Source of the DNA: Clostridia bacterium
GTDB taxonomy: Bacteria > Bacillota > Clostridia > Oscillospirales > CAG-272
DNA length: 64,000 bases
Direction of reading: 5' to 3'
NCBI GenBank assembly: GCA_017464805.1
Contig: JAFTYE010000008.1
Location: 90,554-154,553 of the forward strand
In this document: positions 17,633-30,100 of the stretch, piece by piece
How the letters are laid out: each line of letters opens with the position of its first letter
How positions within the stretch are numbered: position 1 is the first letter of the stretch
Notes under the pieces: generated by a model
Databases searched by the model: none
What the model was told of the DNA's origin: nothing
The model's input: the letters and a program-made list of their open reading frames with translations, nothing else
Translations under genes and position numbers: made by a program

Positions 17633-18667
17633 TTAGCCCTTGTTGACCGTGTGGATGTTGGCGGCACCGTTTGCCAGAGCATTGTCGGTGGGAACATAAA
17701 CGAGGTCAACGCCTGCATTCTTCAAGGCAACGAAGGCGGATTCGAGGTCGTTGATATCGCTGATGCCGCGAACCTCGTAGGTGTAGCCGAGATCCTCGCA
17801 GGCGGCCTTACCGAGGTCTACCTGGAAGATAGAGTTGGTCTCGCCGGAGGAATAGAGGAAGCCGATCTTCACATCGTCCTTGCCGAGCAGCTCACCTGCC
17901 AGCTCGATCTGCTTGGCAACGGGGTTGATGTCCGACACGCCGGAGACATTGGCACCGGGGGCATCCATGCTGGCAACCAGGCCCTCACCGACAGGGTTGG
18001 TAACGGCGCAGAAGAGGACGGGGATCTTGTTCTCGCGGGTTGCGTTGGCGGCAGCCACGGAGGAGGAGGTAGCGATGGTGTAAATAAGGTCAACGTTCTG
18101 GTTGACGAAGGTCTCGGCGATGGTGATGTTGTTGGAATCCTCACCGCTTGCGTTGCGGTCAAGAACCTGAACAGTCTTGCCTGCCGCCTTCATACGGACG
18201 GAAAGCTGATCCTGGAAGCCTTTGTTGGACTGGTCGAGAGCCACGTGCTGTACCAGCTGCAGGATGCCGACAGTGAAGTCTGCACCGCTCTCCACGATGG
18301 CGTCGGTACGGGTCACCTGGGGGGCGGCACCACCCTCTGCACGGTCAAGGATGGCTTGCGGGATAGTAAAGCCGATCTCCTCGGCCAGCTCGGGGTTTAC
18401 GTACAGGGAGGGATTGGGGTCGGTCTGTACGGGCATGGTGGAAACGTTTGCGCCGTCCAGCAGGATATCGGCGGCCATATCGCCTGCCTTGACACCCAGG
18501 CTGTAGTAGTCAACGCCGTAGGTAGCGACGCCGCACTGCTCGGTCATGCCGGTCTCGCCGCACACAACGGGAACAGGGCCGGTGCTGCCGCCGCAGGCAG
18601 TCATGGTGACGGGGACAGCGAGGCACACCAGTGCCAATACGATGGAGAGAATTTTCTTTGCGTTCAT
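17633..18667 (-). CDS. ABC importer substrate-binding lipoprotein, circularly permuted TrpX-like
   Basis: A signal sequence (residues 1-24) ends at Cys25 in VTMTACGG, so this is a lipoprotein. In ordinary TrpX-like (PF04392) proteins the mature chain begins with a TVGILQLVQH strand and ends with a section beginning IPVVCGE. Here the order is reversed: residues 31-112 (PVPVVCGETGMTEQCGVATY, MAADILLDG, STMPVQ) are the usual C-terminal part. A linker of about 18 residues (113-130) follows, then FTVGILQLVQH at 131 begins the usual N-terminal part, which runs to YVPTDNALANGAANIHTVNKG and stops. The cut and the missing end match exactly, so nothing seems lost. Total length, 344, is normal. It is the first gene behind the T-box. 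Family assignment is secure; the substrate is probably an aromatic amino acid. Confidence 0.9.
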   Translation of the reverse strand: MNAKKILSIVLALVCLAVPVTMTACGGSTGPVPVVCGETGMTEQCGVATYGVDYYSLGVKAGDMAADILLDGANVSTMPVQTDPNPSLYVNPELAEEIGFTIPQAILDRAEGGAAPQVTRTDAIVESGADFTVGILQLVQHVALDQSNKGFQDQLSVRMKAAGKTVQVLDRNASGEDSNNITIAETFVNQNVDLIYTIATSSSVAAANATRENKIPVLFCAVTNPVGEGLVASMDAPGANVSGVSDINPVAKQIELAGELLGKDDVKIGFLYSSGETNSIFQVDLGKAACEDLGYTYEVRGISDINDLESAFVALKNAGVDLVYVPTDNALANGAANIHTVNKG

Positions 18668-18709
18668 GATGTTGCTCCTTTATGTAAAAATTTATTGGGG
18701 AAACGAAAC

Positions 18710-18744
18710 AAAAAAATGCCCCCATACCCAACAGGTACAGAGAC
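18710..18744 (-). terminator. Intrinsic terminator of the T-box leader
   Basis: On the minus strand an 11-bp stem (GTCTCTGTACC / GGTATGGGGGC, with G-U pairs) and a 5-base loop is followed by A and 7 T. Its left arm overlaps bases that also pair with the T-box sequence to form the antiterminator. Confidence 0.8.
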
Positions 18745-18957
18745 GAGCAAGCCGTGATACCACTCTGCTTCACCGTTTTTTTGCAAAAACGGCCTCACGA
18801 ACGCCAATCAGCGTCCCCGCGATATAACGGTCGCACCCGGCAAGACCTACTTTGGTTCAGCCCGCAGCTCCCAAAACGAATTTCACCCGACGCCACCTCT
18901 GCCTTGCACCGACCGGCATTTCTCTGCACGCGCTTTTCGGGGTACTCCCTTTCTGAT
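18710..18957 (-). promoter_or_regulatory. T-box leader RNA controlling the ABC importer operon
   Basis: T-box leaders sense uncharged tRNA and prevent termination. On the minus strand the T-box AGAGTGGTATCACGG lies at 18752-18766. CAGAG can pair with the downstream CTCTG and ACG with CGT, around a TGGTATC bulge, forming an antiterminator that competes with the terminator at 18710-18744. Stem I has the loop-E AGTA (in GGGAGTACCCCGA) facing GAA, an AGAGA element and a CGGTGCAAGGC apical region. Stem III (CCGTTTTTGC/AAAAACGG) is at about 18772-18793. The triplet after GAAA, at 18878-18880, is UUC, suggesting tRNA-Phe; an in-register alternative is AUU. The codon assignment is the weakest part. 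Confidence 0.85.
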
Positions 18958-18973
18958 CATCGCCTATGCTAAA

Positions 18974-19002
18974 ATAATAGCACCGTTTCGCCGTTTTGTC
19001 AA
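18974..19002 (-). promoter_or_regulatory. Promoter of the T-box/ABC importer operon
   Basis: A consensus TTGACA (18997-19002) and TATTAT (18974-18979) on the minus strand are 17 bp apart, placing the transcript start just before stem I. The -35 region is duplicated as ACTTGACAAAAC twice in a row. Confidence 0.85.
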
Positions 19003-19096
19003 GTGTTTTGTCAAGTATTCATCAAGTATTTTTTTTGGCAACGGAGAAAGAACAAGGGTATTTGCGATCCAAACACCACAAATATTATTAAATATA

Positions 19097-19125
19097 TTGA
19101 CAAGATACCATTTTTTTGGTAAAAT
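19097..19125 (+). promoter_or_regulatory. Promoter of the CPBP protease gene
   Basis: TTGACA (19097-19102) and TAAAAT (19120-19125) are 17 bp apart, 54 bp before the gene. It is divergent from the T-box promoter. Confidence 0.8.
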
Positions 19126-19178
19126 AAAAGGGCATTATCATATTTTAGTGAACACCCCATTAAAAAGGAGGCGCGGCG

Positions 19179-20207
19179 ATGAACACAGAAAACGGCACGA
19201 TCGCCCTTCCCCCCTCGGCAGATGGTAATTCTCTTCGCCGCGCGGCTTGGTGGTCCTACTTCCGCGTGGGTCTGGGACTATTTCTCTTCTCCCTGATCCC
19301 GCAGGTACTGGCCATCGCGCTTTCCTTCGTTTTACCACTCGTGGCACCCGAGGTCATTGCTTTTCCGCTTTTTACGTGGATCTTACAGGTAGTGCTGATG
19401 TACGGTATCGCCTTTCCGGTGGCGTATGTTGTGATTGGCCGTCCCTCTCTTCCCTTTCCGAATGAGGGGAGCCATCCGCCCTTTTTGCTTTTCTTTACCG
19501 TGTTCTGCCTGCTCTCCACGACGGCGCGCCTCGGATCGCTGATCGGCGAGACGCTGATGATGGCTGTGGAGGCGATTAGTGGCATCCCGCAGAGCAATCC
19601 CGTGACCGACATGCTGAGCGACACGCCGTTGTGGGTCATTTTCGTTGTCGTGGTGGTACTCGGGCCTGTGGTGGAGGAGCTTCTTTTCCGCCATGCGGTG
19701 ATGCGGCGGTTACTTCCCTTCGGAGAGAAGAACGCCATTTTCTTCTCCGCTGTTGCCTTCGGTCTGATGCACGGCAATTTCTATCAGCTCTTTTACACGG
19801 TCGGCATGGGTGTGCTGATCGGTTACTTATACGCGCGCACGCGCATGGTGATTTATCCCATCCTGTTGCACATGCTATACAATTTCATGGGATCGATTCT
19901 GCCGCTTACCTTCACCTCCTCTCTCGAGGATCTGCTCACGCAGATAGAGAGCGGAACGCTGACCCCCATGCTCCTGTTGCAAAATGCCCTGCCCTTGTGC
20001 GGCATGCTGCTGTATGTGGTGCTGGTGCTTGGGCTTTCGGTGACGGGTGTGATTCTTTTGCCAGTTTATTACAAGCGCATTCATTTCGCGCCCTGCCCTC
20101 ACCCCCTTCGCACGTCCGAGCACGTGCGCGCCTGCTTTGCGAACGTGGGCGTTATTCTGTTCATTTTGATGGCCTGCTTTGAGCTGGTATTATCTCTTAT
20201 CCCTTAA
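19179..20207 (+). CDS. CPBP family intramembrane metalloprotease (CAAX protease-like)
   Basis: The 342-residue multi-pass membrane protein carries the family motifs [14 protein letters not shown] (EExxxR, near residue 165), [10 protein letters not shown] (FxxxH) near 190 and a third motif HMLYNFMG near 230. These form the Glu/His active site of intramembrane Abi/CAAX-type proteases. Roles in this family include peptide processing and self-immunity, but no bacteriocin genes are nearby, so the substrate is unknown. An AAGGAGG site precedes ATG 19179. cysE follows 22 bases after its stop. Confidence 0.9.
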   Translation: MNTENGTIALPPSADGNSLRRAAWWSYFRVGLGLFLFSLIPQVLAIALSFVLPLVAPEVIAFPLFTWILQVVLMYGIAFPVAYVVIGRPSLPFPNEGSHPPFLLFFTVFCLLSTTARLGSLIGETLMMAVEAISGIPQSNPVTDMLSDTPLWVIFVVVVVLGPVVEELLFRHAVMRRLLPFGEKNAIFFSAVAFGLMHGNFYQLFYTVGMGVLIGYLYARTRMVIYPILLHMLYNFMGSILPLTFTSSLEDLLTQIESGTLTPMLLLQNALPLCGMLLYVVLVLGLSVTGVILLPVYYKRIHFAPCPHPLRTSEHVRACFANVGVILFILMACFELVLSLIP

Positions 20208-20229
20208 TCCAAACGAAAGGAATCCCGCT

Positions 20230-21051
20230 ATGGAATACCCATCCACCAAGGAGGCTCTTTTGCGTGCGGCAAACGTGCTGGCACAGAAAAATGCAACCTC
20301 CGCAAGCCCGATACGCCCCGCCTTCGGCGCTCGTATCCTACGCTTCTTGAATCTGACACGCGCAGCCATGTACCCAACGGTCTTTGCAGGGGATGCCGGC
20401 GTGTGCGAGGCACAGGCCCTGGCCGCGGCAGCGGAGGAGCTTGCCTCCCTGCTTTCGGAAACGGTCGAGGACCACTCCCGGCACGAGGGCATCATGACGT
20501 GCTTTTTCGAGCGTCTGCCCATTGTGCGCGAGATACTGGACACCGATGTGCAGGCCGCCTACGAGGGCGACCCCGCCGCACGCTGCGCGGAGGAGATCAT
20601 GCTGGCCTATCCCGCCTTTGAGGCAATCAGCATATACCGCCTGGCCCACGAGCTGTACGTGTTGGGCGTTCCGCTTATTCCCCGCATGATGACCGAGCAC
20701 GCACACAAAAGCACGGGTGTGGATATCCACCCCGGGGCAACGATCGGACGCTATTTCTTCATTGACCACGCCACGGGGGTTGTTGTGGGGGAAACCTGCA
20801 CCATCGGCGATCACGTGAAGCTTTACCAAGGCGTGACTCTGGGTGCCAAGAGCTTTGAACTGGACGAAAACGGCAATCCCGTCAAGGGCATCAAACGGCA
20901 TCCCGACATCGGCAATCACGTTGTCATATACGCAAACGCCACCATCCTTGGAGGAAGCACCGTCATTGGCGATCATTCCACCATTGGCGGCAACGTCTGG
21001 CTTACCCATTCGGTCGAGCCGGGCAGCACCGTGTACTACCGCGGACAATAA
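20230..21051 (+). CDS. cysE: Serine O-acetyltransferase
   Basis: The enzyme acetylates L-serine with acetyl-CoA, the first step of cysteine synthesis. The 273-residue protein has an N-terminal helical domain and a C-terminal left-handed beta-helix of hexapeptide repeats, with [39 protein letters not shown] and [19 protein letters not shown]. The catalytic Asp/His motifs (DIHPG, FIDHATG) are present. I start it at ATG 20230 after a GAAAGG site; the longer frame overlaps the preceding gene. It may share the CPBP gene's transcript. No cysteine synthase gene is next to it. Confidence 0.95.
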   Translation: MEYPSTKEALLRAANVLAQKNATSASPIRPAFGARILRFLNLTRAAMYPTVFAGDAGVCEAQALAAAAEELASLLSETVEDHSRHEGIMTCFFERLPIVREILDTDVQAAYEGDPAARCAEEIMLAYPAFEAISIYRLAHELYVLGVPLIPRMMTEHAHKSTGVDIHPGATIGRYFFIDHATGVVVGETCTIGDHVKLYQGVTLGAKSFELDENGNPVKGIKRHPDIGNHVVIYANATILGGSTVIGDHSTIGGNVWLTHSVEPGSTVYYRGQ

Positions 21052-21145
21052 ACCCGATCCCGGCCGTACAAAAGCACAGGGCATTGCTTTTGACGGCTTT
21101 GCGTTTTCAAAACGAAGATCCCAAGAAACAAAAAAGGAGCGCCCC

Positions 21146-24100
21146 ATGAAAAAGAGAATCTTATCCTTCATTCTTGCACTCTCTACGATCCTTCTGGCGA
21201 TCCCTGCCACGGTATTCCCCGTTATGGCGGCAGAATCGGCGGAATCTGACCCAATCGTTCTCTCCTCCACAATCTTTGCCCCCAATCAGGAGGGCACCTG
21301 GCCGATCTTTGACGAATACGACACGACGGCCATGAACACAAACGACTACGTAGGCGTGACCTACCGGGGCGGCTGGCAGATCGGCTACAAGCACGCGAGT
21401 GGAAACTCCTCGAACTTCACCCCATACGAAAAGCTGATCAAGGCGACAGGCAAGCTCGGTGAGGACGGAGAGATGATCCTGACCGCAGACACCGGCTACT
21501 GGACGCAGTGGGGCGGCCTGTACATAAAAAGTACCGCCAGTGCCAACCTGATGTTCTCCGGCGTGGATCTGGATGAGGCGACCGGCTACCTCGAGGCAAA
21601 CGTGGCTGCCAACGCGACCGTCCGCTACACCGCAAAGGAAACGGGTACGATCCGCGTGAAGGTAAACGAGCTGTACTTCTACTCGGACAGCGCGACCTAC
21701 TTTGCCGTGTACCACAACGGCGTGCGCGTACATGACCCGATCATGGCGGTCAATGCCAAAAGCCAGATCGTGAACGGCGCGTTCGTATCGAAGACCGCCT
21801 CCAACAACGCGTCCCTGTTCACGACCGTGACGCTGGATGTGCAGAAGGGCGACTCGATTGACTTTGTGTCCCACGCGAATCCCGATTTCAACGCCTCCAA
21901 TCTGGAGGAGCTCGGGCTGACCCAGTTTACAAAAACGGAGTACGTGAGATCCAAGCGCGGTCTTTCGGATTACGAGTTCCAGATCGATTACATTGCGGAA
22001 AAGACCTCCTACTCCACCCGTTTCTCTCCCGACGAAGAGAGCACCTTCCCCGTATTCGAGGGATACAGTGTCGCCGCGATGGAGAATGGTGATTCCGTAG
22101 GCGTCACCTATCCCGGCGCATGGCAGATCGGCTACCGCGATCCGAACGGCGAGACGGCGAACTTCACCGCCTACGACAAGCTCTACAAGGTGAACTCCTC
22201 GGGACAGATGATTCTGTCCGCGGGCTCGTCCTACTGGTCTGACTACGGCGGCGTATACATCACGGGCGTGCCTACCCTAATGTTCTCGGGCATGAGCTAC
22301 ACAGACGACTATACCTCCGTCACCTCGCACAATGCCGACCCCGTGATCCGCTACACGGCGGAATATACGGGTATGGCTCTTATTCGTCTTAACGAGCTGT
22401 ATTTTTATGCAAACAACGCGGCCTACTTGGAAATTCTGCACAACGGCGTACCGCTGACCGATCCATATCTGTCAACGGATGCGCAGTACCGCGTACAAGA
22501 CGGTGCCTACACCTCCGCGGGTGCGGCCAACAAGGGTGCGGATCTCGGCACGCTGGTACTTGAACTCACCGAGGGTGACACCATTGATTTCGTATCCCGT
22601 GCAAACGACGATTTCAATGCCTCGAACATCGAATCCCTCGGCTTGACCAAATTCGACGGAACCGAATACGATTACGCCAAGCGCGGCATGCTCGACTTTG
22701 ATTTCGAGATCGTTTATCGTTCCGAAAAGGATGGCGGCAAGGCGGAGAATTTTGCCGGCACGACAGACACCACGCTGCCCGAACCGCTGTTTGTATGGTA
22801 CGATGCAAGCGGTACCATGCTGGAGGACAGCGACATCCGTGAGGCAGCGGGAAATTTTCCCGACACCTCGGGAAGCACGGACATTGTTTTCTCCTCCCTC
22901 GTCTCTCTGTTTGACTGGCTTTATCGGACGGGCGGCAGCTATGCCGAGATCAATCCCACACTGATCGCAAACGGTACAATCTCCGAGACCGATAACTACG
23001 CAAACATTCTTGCAAAATACAAGACGTATCTCGCCTCCTTCACCTCACTCTCCTTCCCGAGTGGTTGGAAAGCAGGCGTAAGAGCCGGAAGCAGCTTCAC
23101 GGCATTTGACCGTCTGTGCTTCTTCTCGGACAGTAACCTCTTTGCCGTCGGGCAAGCGGGCGGCATCGCCTCTGCCTTGGTCGATTACAGCTATAACGGC
23201 AATCTCTTTGTGACGAGTGCACAGTTTACCGCTGCCCTCGATGCTTTCATTGCCAACGCCGCATCCATCACCCCGAGCGGCACGGCCGCCTCGGATCTGC
23301 GTCTCGAATATGACGGGATTCCCGAGGGGATGACGCTTCCGACGCAGGGCACCGACCCGCTGGCAGCGGTCGGCGCGGCCATGAAGCACCAAGGCGGCAA
23401 CCTCTTCCTATGTCCGAGCGCAAACGGCGGCATCGCCTCCTACGCTTATACGGTTCCGAGCGGCTATGATCGTCCGATCCTGTCGCTTACGGCCAATGCC
23501 GTCCGCTTTGACGGGGATGCAAGTGCCTTCCACTACGCCATCGCCGTGAACGGCGAGGTCGTGTGGCCCGTCGGTGCGACGATGTCCTCCGCGATGGCCG
23601 ATCACGATTCCATGACCGGTTGGCAGCTTTGCACCTCTGCAGAAGATCTCACAAGCACCCTCGCCTCTCTGCATTTCGAGGTAGAGAGCGGTGACGTTGT
23701 GGAGCTCTGCGTGGCGCGCGCCTATGAGGGCGGCGCGGAGATCGGAGACGTATGCGTAGGTATGGATCTGACCGCCACCACCGACAACTATCACGATGTA
23801 AATGTGCTGGATATCATCCGTTCGGGTAAGTACCTACACCGTGGTGTGTACGAATTCGGCAGCACCGTGACGCTTGCCGACCTCAATCTTCCCGACACCT
23901 TCGGTGCGAACGGTGTGTACATCAACAACACCTCCTTATCCGAGGAGCTACCCACCTCGCTCACCATGTATCGCAACTACCGCATCACCGACATGGTGCT
24001 GCAAAGCTCCGCTTCGGTTTCAATCACCTCTGCCTTTGCCGTAAATATTTACGTGCAGGCGCAGAGCAGTGCAACTGCCGCCGGTGTGGTGATCGATGGG

Positions 24101-27100
24101 GAGAAGGTTCCCGGCGTTTTGCAGGGCAATAACGTATACAAGTGCACCCTGCCCGTTGTTCCCAAGGATCTGCCTGCCATGGAGGTCTCCTACAAGGCAT
24201 ACCAGACTGTGGACGGCAAGGATACCGTCAACGCCGACCCGATCACCCTGTCCGCCTTTGACCTGCTTGCATTGTATGAGGCAAGCGAGGACGAAACGAC
24301 CGCCCTGCTCGCCAAGACCGTTCGTTATTACAGCCTGGCGGCACGCGACTACTTCATCAACCAGAAGGTAACACTTTCGGACGACGTGAAGAACGCCCTG
24401 CGCGGCAGAGCAGATGCTTCTGCGGTCGGTACGAATGACACCGCCATCCTGACAATGGTCGATGCGTATAAGGCAGGCACGGCTTATCAACCGTATCCCG
24501 ATGGCACAGACGTAAGTGCCTTTGATTTCAAATTCAACGGTATCACGCTGAAGCTGGATAACACCCTTGGCTTCCTCTTCCGTACCAAGCGCACGGACGA
24601 CACTCTGTTCGGCGAGCCCAGCCTGCGCCTGCGCGTCACGGATGCAAACGATAATGTTCGCTACTACGCGGATCCCGCTTCTCTCTTTGATGAGGAAGGC
24701 AAGGAAATGCTCTACTTCGTGGGCAACCTTCCCGCTGCGGAATACGCAAGCGAGTTCTATTTCACGCTGGTGGACGGCAACGGCACGGCACAAAGTGCTA
24801 CGCTGACCTATAGTGCCTACGCTTACATCGCCCGTACTTTCAACACCGCAAGCGGTGACGACAGTGCCCTGCATTATCTACTTCGCGGCATTTATGCACT
24901 CGGCGAGGCAACCTCCGCGTATCTGGAGGTACACTCCCTCAGTTATGACGCGAACTACACGTTTGACATCGGCGACGGCGGTGACGCCCTGGTTTCGAAC
25001 GACCCCGTTCTGAAGGAGGTCACCTACGATCCCTCCACCGCTACCGTTCTTTCCGCAAATGAATTCTTTAACACTGCACTGGAAAGTGGCAGCGTGTACA
25101 AGGTTAGCGACAACACCCTGACCCTGACCGACGCAGACGGCGGCAGCTACAACGCAAACGGTGCAATCCTCATCGCCTCGGGTGGTCTGATCATTGACGG
25201 CTGTCAGGACGTGACCGTATCCGACTTGGTCGTGGTCGGTCCCGTCATCATTCGCAATTCGAGCAACGTGATTCTGGAAAACTGCCAAATCCTGGCCCCC
25301 ACCCAAACGAGTGTATCGGTAGAGGCAACGGCAGAGAGCATCGTGCTCAACGCCTGCCGCATGATCGGTACGACCGCCGTGGCGAACGCCGCAGACGAGC
25401 TGACGGTCATGAACTCCTACCTCGGCTTCTCCGGGGACGGTGTGCGGGATACCGCATCGAACGGTACGACCGTACAGAACTGCCGCCTGGTCGGCACGGG
25501 CAGCGGCTCTGCCATCTACTCCACCGCTTCGGAATCCGCCTTCCGTTTTAATACCATCCTGCAGAAGCGCGTCACCTCCTCCGGCATCGTGCTGAAGGGA
25601 GACGGCAGTACGCTGAATGTGCTGGTTGCGCAGAACGTAATCTCCGGCACACGCAGCTCCATGAGCATCAGCGGCCTTCTCAACGCATCGGTCGTTCTGA
25701 ATAGTGCCGTAACGATCGAAGCGAGCGACAATAAGAATCTTTACCTCTGTGACAACGCCATCGGCGGCAGACTGGTGCTGACAAGCAACAACTACCTGCT
25801 GGCAGACGGCAACCGATTCCCCGACGACACGATGGATCACACCACCGTGTCCACGGATAACCAAAATACCAACGGCGACAGTCTTATGGACGTGAACGCC
25901 CGTGTGGATGTTGGTGCGAACGAGGATCTGCTCCCGCACGTGGATAAGGATCTGTTCCTCGGCATGGAGCGCAAGGAAGCAGTCAAGGATGTCACCTCCG
26001 CTACCAAGCTGGATGTCTACAAGTACATCACTACCAACTCGCTGGCAAGCAACAGCCACTACATCGTGGTAGCACCCGGTGCTTATCTGCTGAAGGACAG
26101 CGACTACAACAGCAAGAACGGTCTGGAGCTCACGACCTCCGGCAGCAACGGCGACCGCATTTACGCCTACGGTGTCTATGCGGAGCATGAATCCGGGCTC
26201 TATCGTCACATCACCCTCTCCGATGTAGAGGATGTGACCATCAAGGGACTTTCCATCGGCTACGCCGCACAGTCGGTCGGCCAGGTACAGATCCTGGAAA
26301 AGATCGACAACACGCACTTCCTGGCCGTAGCCCCTGCCGGCATGACGGCTGACCTTTTCGTGAATTCCACCAGCTCGACTTATCTGCACCGCACCGGCCG
26401 TGGCGAGGAATACATCTTCTGTGACCTCACAGGCTTCAGTGCTGTGGACAACGGTGACGGAACGGTCACCGTAACGGCATCGGCAACCTATGCAGAGCTA
26501 CTCTCCGTAGGTGACACCCTCACCTGCCGCGCTACCGGCAAACAGACCGTAACCACTTCCCGCTGCGCGGATATCCTGTACCAGGATATGACCGTGTTCG
26601 GCAACTCCGGCGGTCTTTGCTTCGTGGAAAGCGATAATACGGGCTACGTTACCTATCATCGCATTCTGGACACCAACCGCAACGGCAGAGTCATCGATCA
26701 GGCAACCTACGATGCCTACGAGGCTCTGGAAGCCGAGTATGGCGTGGACCTTGACATCCACGTGGATGAGGCAGGCCGCCTGCGCGGTGCCAAGCAGCTG
26801 GTTGGCTCGGTAGACGCTACCCACGTCATCTCCTGCGCTTACGGCTCGCAGATCATCTCCTGTATCTTCGAGAACATGTGCGACGATGGCACCAACCAGA
26901 AGTCCACCCACGGCCGTCTAGCTTCGGTGACCGACAACGGTGACGGCACGACCACCCTTGTATACAAGAGCTCCATTTCCATGCGCAACGTGGCCGCAAA
27001 CTACACCTCCACCGGCATCTGCCCCGACTTTGAGATCGGCGACCGCGTATTCATCTACACAGCGGCAGGGCAGCGTGTATGCGACACGCCGGCACTTTCC

Positions 27101-30100
27101 GCAACGGTAGAGATCGACTCCTACAAGTCTACGTATCGAGATGTGGAGCGCACCATCGTCAGAAAGTCCGTTACGGTCAAGACCGATGACGTGAACTTCG
27201 ACGCTCTTACGGGCTACGACCTCACCATCGACACGGCAGAGGATGAGCACAAGGTACTAATCGACAACCGCACAAGAACCTCGAACAGCTTCCGCATTGA
27301 GAACACCGTGATTGACGGAACCCGCTCGCGCGGACTTCTCATCAAGTCCTCGAACGGCGTGATCCGCAACTGTACGCTCCGCAACATTGCCAAGGTCGGT
27401 ATCGCGGTGCTGTACGAGATCTACTGGGGCGAATCGGGCGTTTCCGAGAACATTCTCATTGAGAACAACCTCTTCGATAACGTCAGCTATAATCCTCATT
27501 CCAAGGAAACGGATAACTACCAGCACTACCCGATCTACATCGCGGGTCTGGGCGGCGGCACGCTGCAGGAAGACTACCTGTTGTACACGGACATCACCGT
27601 GCGCGGCAACGTGATCCGAAACCGTCATTCCGACCACGCGGTATACGTTCGTGCAGCCAAGAACCTTGCGTTCTACAACAACGATTTCGGCAATGCTCTG
27701 ACCGAGACTGCCGACGACCCAAAGGCCACCTTCAAGTTCAACGGTGCCCTGAATGTCGAGCTTTCGGGCAACACCTACTCATCCTATCTGACCGACATTC
27801 AGCAGGCATATTACGGTCCTGCGTATGACAACATCTACGGTCTTGACGTTTCCAAATACCCCTATCACGATGAGAACAATAATCTGTTCATTCGTTATCA
27901 GGATACCTACACCTTCCCCGTGGCGATCGAGGCGATCGAGAACGCGGCAATCACCAGTAAGGTGACCGGAACCGATACGATGGATGCCAATCTTCTGGTT
28001 CTCCAAGAGGATGGCAAGTCCGTCTATGCGGATGGCTGCGGTACCGCAACCATCCGTCTGGTGGACGGCCGCACGGTGAACATCACGATCGATCCTTCCG
28101 ACATTTCCCTGTTCTTCGTAACGGGCCAGTCGAACGCATCGGCCGACCACAGCTTCACCAAAGAGAACAATCCCGAGGAATACGAAAAATATCACGACAC
28201 CTACGCGGACTACTTCATCCGTACCGCGCCTACCATGGCCTACTTCACCTGGACGGGTCAGTCCCTGTCCCTGACAGGCACCTACAATCCCGAAAACTCC
28301 GTCACCGACACCCTTGACTGGGACAACATGGGTAGCCAGGCCTTCGTTGACCCGAAGGTGTTCAGCATTCCCGTGGGCTCGACCACGTTCGGTAATGCCG
28401 GTTGGAGTGCCGCGCTGGCCCATGAATGGGTCGAGCAAACGGGTGAGCGCGTCTGGATCGTCAATGCCTCGCACGGCGGTCACGGCATTGCGGAATTCGC
28501 ACCCAGCGAGGATGGAACACCCGTGGATAACGACTACTATCAGGCGGTGGCGGTCTTCAACGAGGCTCTTGAAACGCTGTACGCTGAGGTCGATGCCGGC
28601 CACTTTACGCTCAACCACATGGCCTACTATTGGTTCCACGGCTGTGCAGACTATCAGCAGACCGAGGAATACTACACCGAGGGCTTTGCCAAGATGCACA
28701 CTGCCATGCAGGCGGATGTGGTGTACAACCACGCCGGCGTTGAGAAGAAGCTGGAATACTGCGGCATCATGGACATCCGCTCCAAGCATGATAGCTCGGG
28801 CAACTCCTACGCTGAGAAATATCTGACGGGACCGCGTCTGTCCCACTATCAGGCGGCAGGTGCCACGGACGGCGTGTTCGAAAACGTCTTTATCGCCTCC
28901 AACGTCACCCAGAGATGGCTTGGCGATGACCAGAATGTCGTGGACTACTTCCTGGAGACCTACGGCTCCGTGGAGAACTTCAAGGCGATCTTCGGCTACG
29001 ACATGCCTACCACCCGTTGGGAGCTACACCCGAACGTACACTACCTGATGATGGGTCACAACGAAATGGGTATGGACTGCGCCCGCAACACCCTGCGCAT
29101 CATCAACGCACTTGGCACGGGCAAGACCTACGTTCACGACTACGTGGATAACTCGTCCATCAGCATCACGCTGGTCGGCCGCGACGGTCACACCCCCATC
29201 ACCGATACCATCAAGCTGCAGGAGAACAACGGCAACACCTTACTCCTGCCTCTGATAACGCCCACCTGGCGCACCATGGACGGCGTTTCGCTGGTATCCG
29301 AAACCGCAGGCTTTACCTTCGTGGGCTATGAGCTGTACGCCACCGACACGACCAAGTCCCAGATCACCTTCTCGGTCTACGTAGGCGAAACGAATGTTCA
29401 AACCTACACCATGGCAATCGAGTGGGTATCTTCCTTCACGCAAAACGCACCGCTTTACACCTATGAGAACGGAAGCTACACACTGACCGGCATGCAGAGT
29501 CCCTGGTCGGTTGGTTATGTGAATCTTTCGGATAAGAGCTTTACGCCGTACAGTGCCATTTCCACGAGCGGTTGGATCGGCATCAACACGAACTCGCACA
29601 GTCAATACGGCTCCTTCACCGTTGGCTCCTGGAATGCCTCGATGCAGCCGAGCATGCTGGGCGCAGCCACGTTCTGTTACACGGCCACCAAGGATGGTAG
29701 CATTGCCATCTCTGCCGAGAAGTTCGATGCAGCGACCTATTCGGGCGGTGTGGGCACCTTCCTGGCTGTGATGGTCAACGGCAACATTGTCTGGCCGACG
29801 AGTGCCTCCTCCTATTCCCTACCCACCTCCACCGCCGACACGACCTGGCAGTATATGCCTGACTCCACCGACGGAACGGCAGAACTGAATGCCCTGTGGG
29901 CCGATGTTCGCCTAACGGTTAACAAAGATGATCTGGTACAATTCTGTCTGATCAGTGATACCGACCGTTCGATCACGGGCGGTGAGACCAAGACCAACTC
30001 CCAACCGATTCTGCACCCTGTCGTTACCTACGTGGAATCCTCTTCCTTCACGCACTTTACGCCCGTGGTCAACGAGGATAACACGGCCACGATGCGGGCA

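Noticed and set aside
20843-21145. Upstream extension of the giant protein
   Set aside because: It overlaps cysE in another frame; the signal peptide and ribosome site fix the start at 21146.
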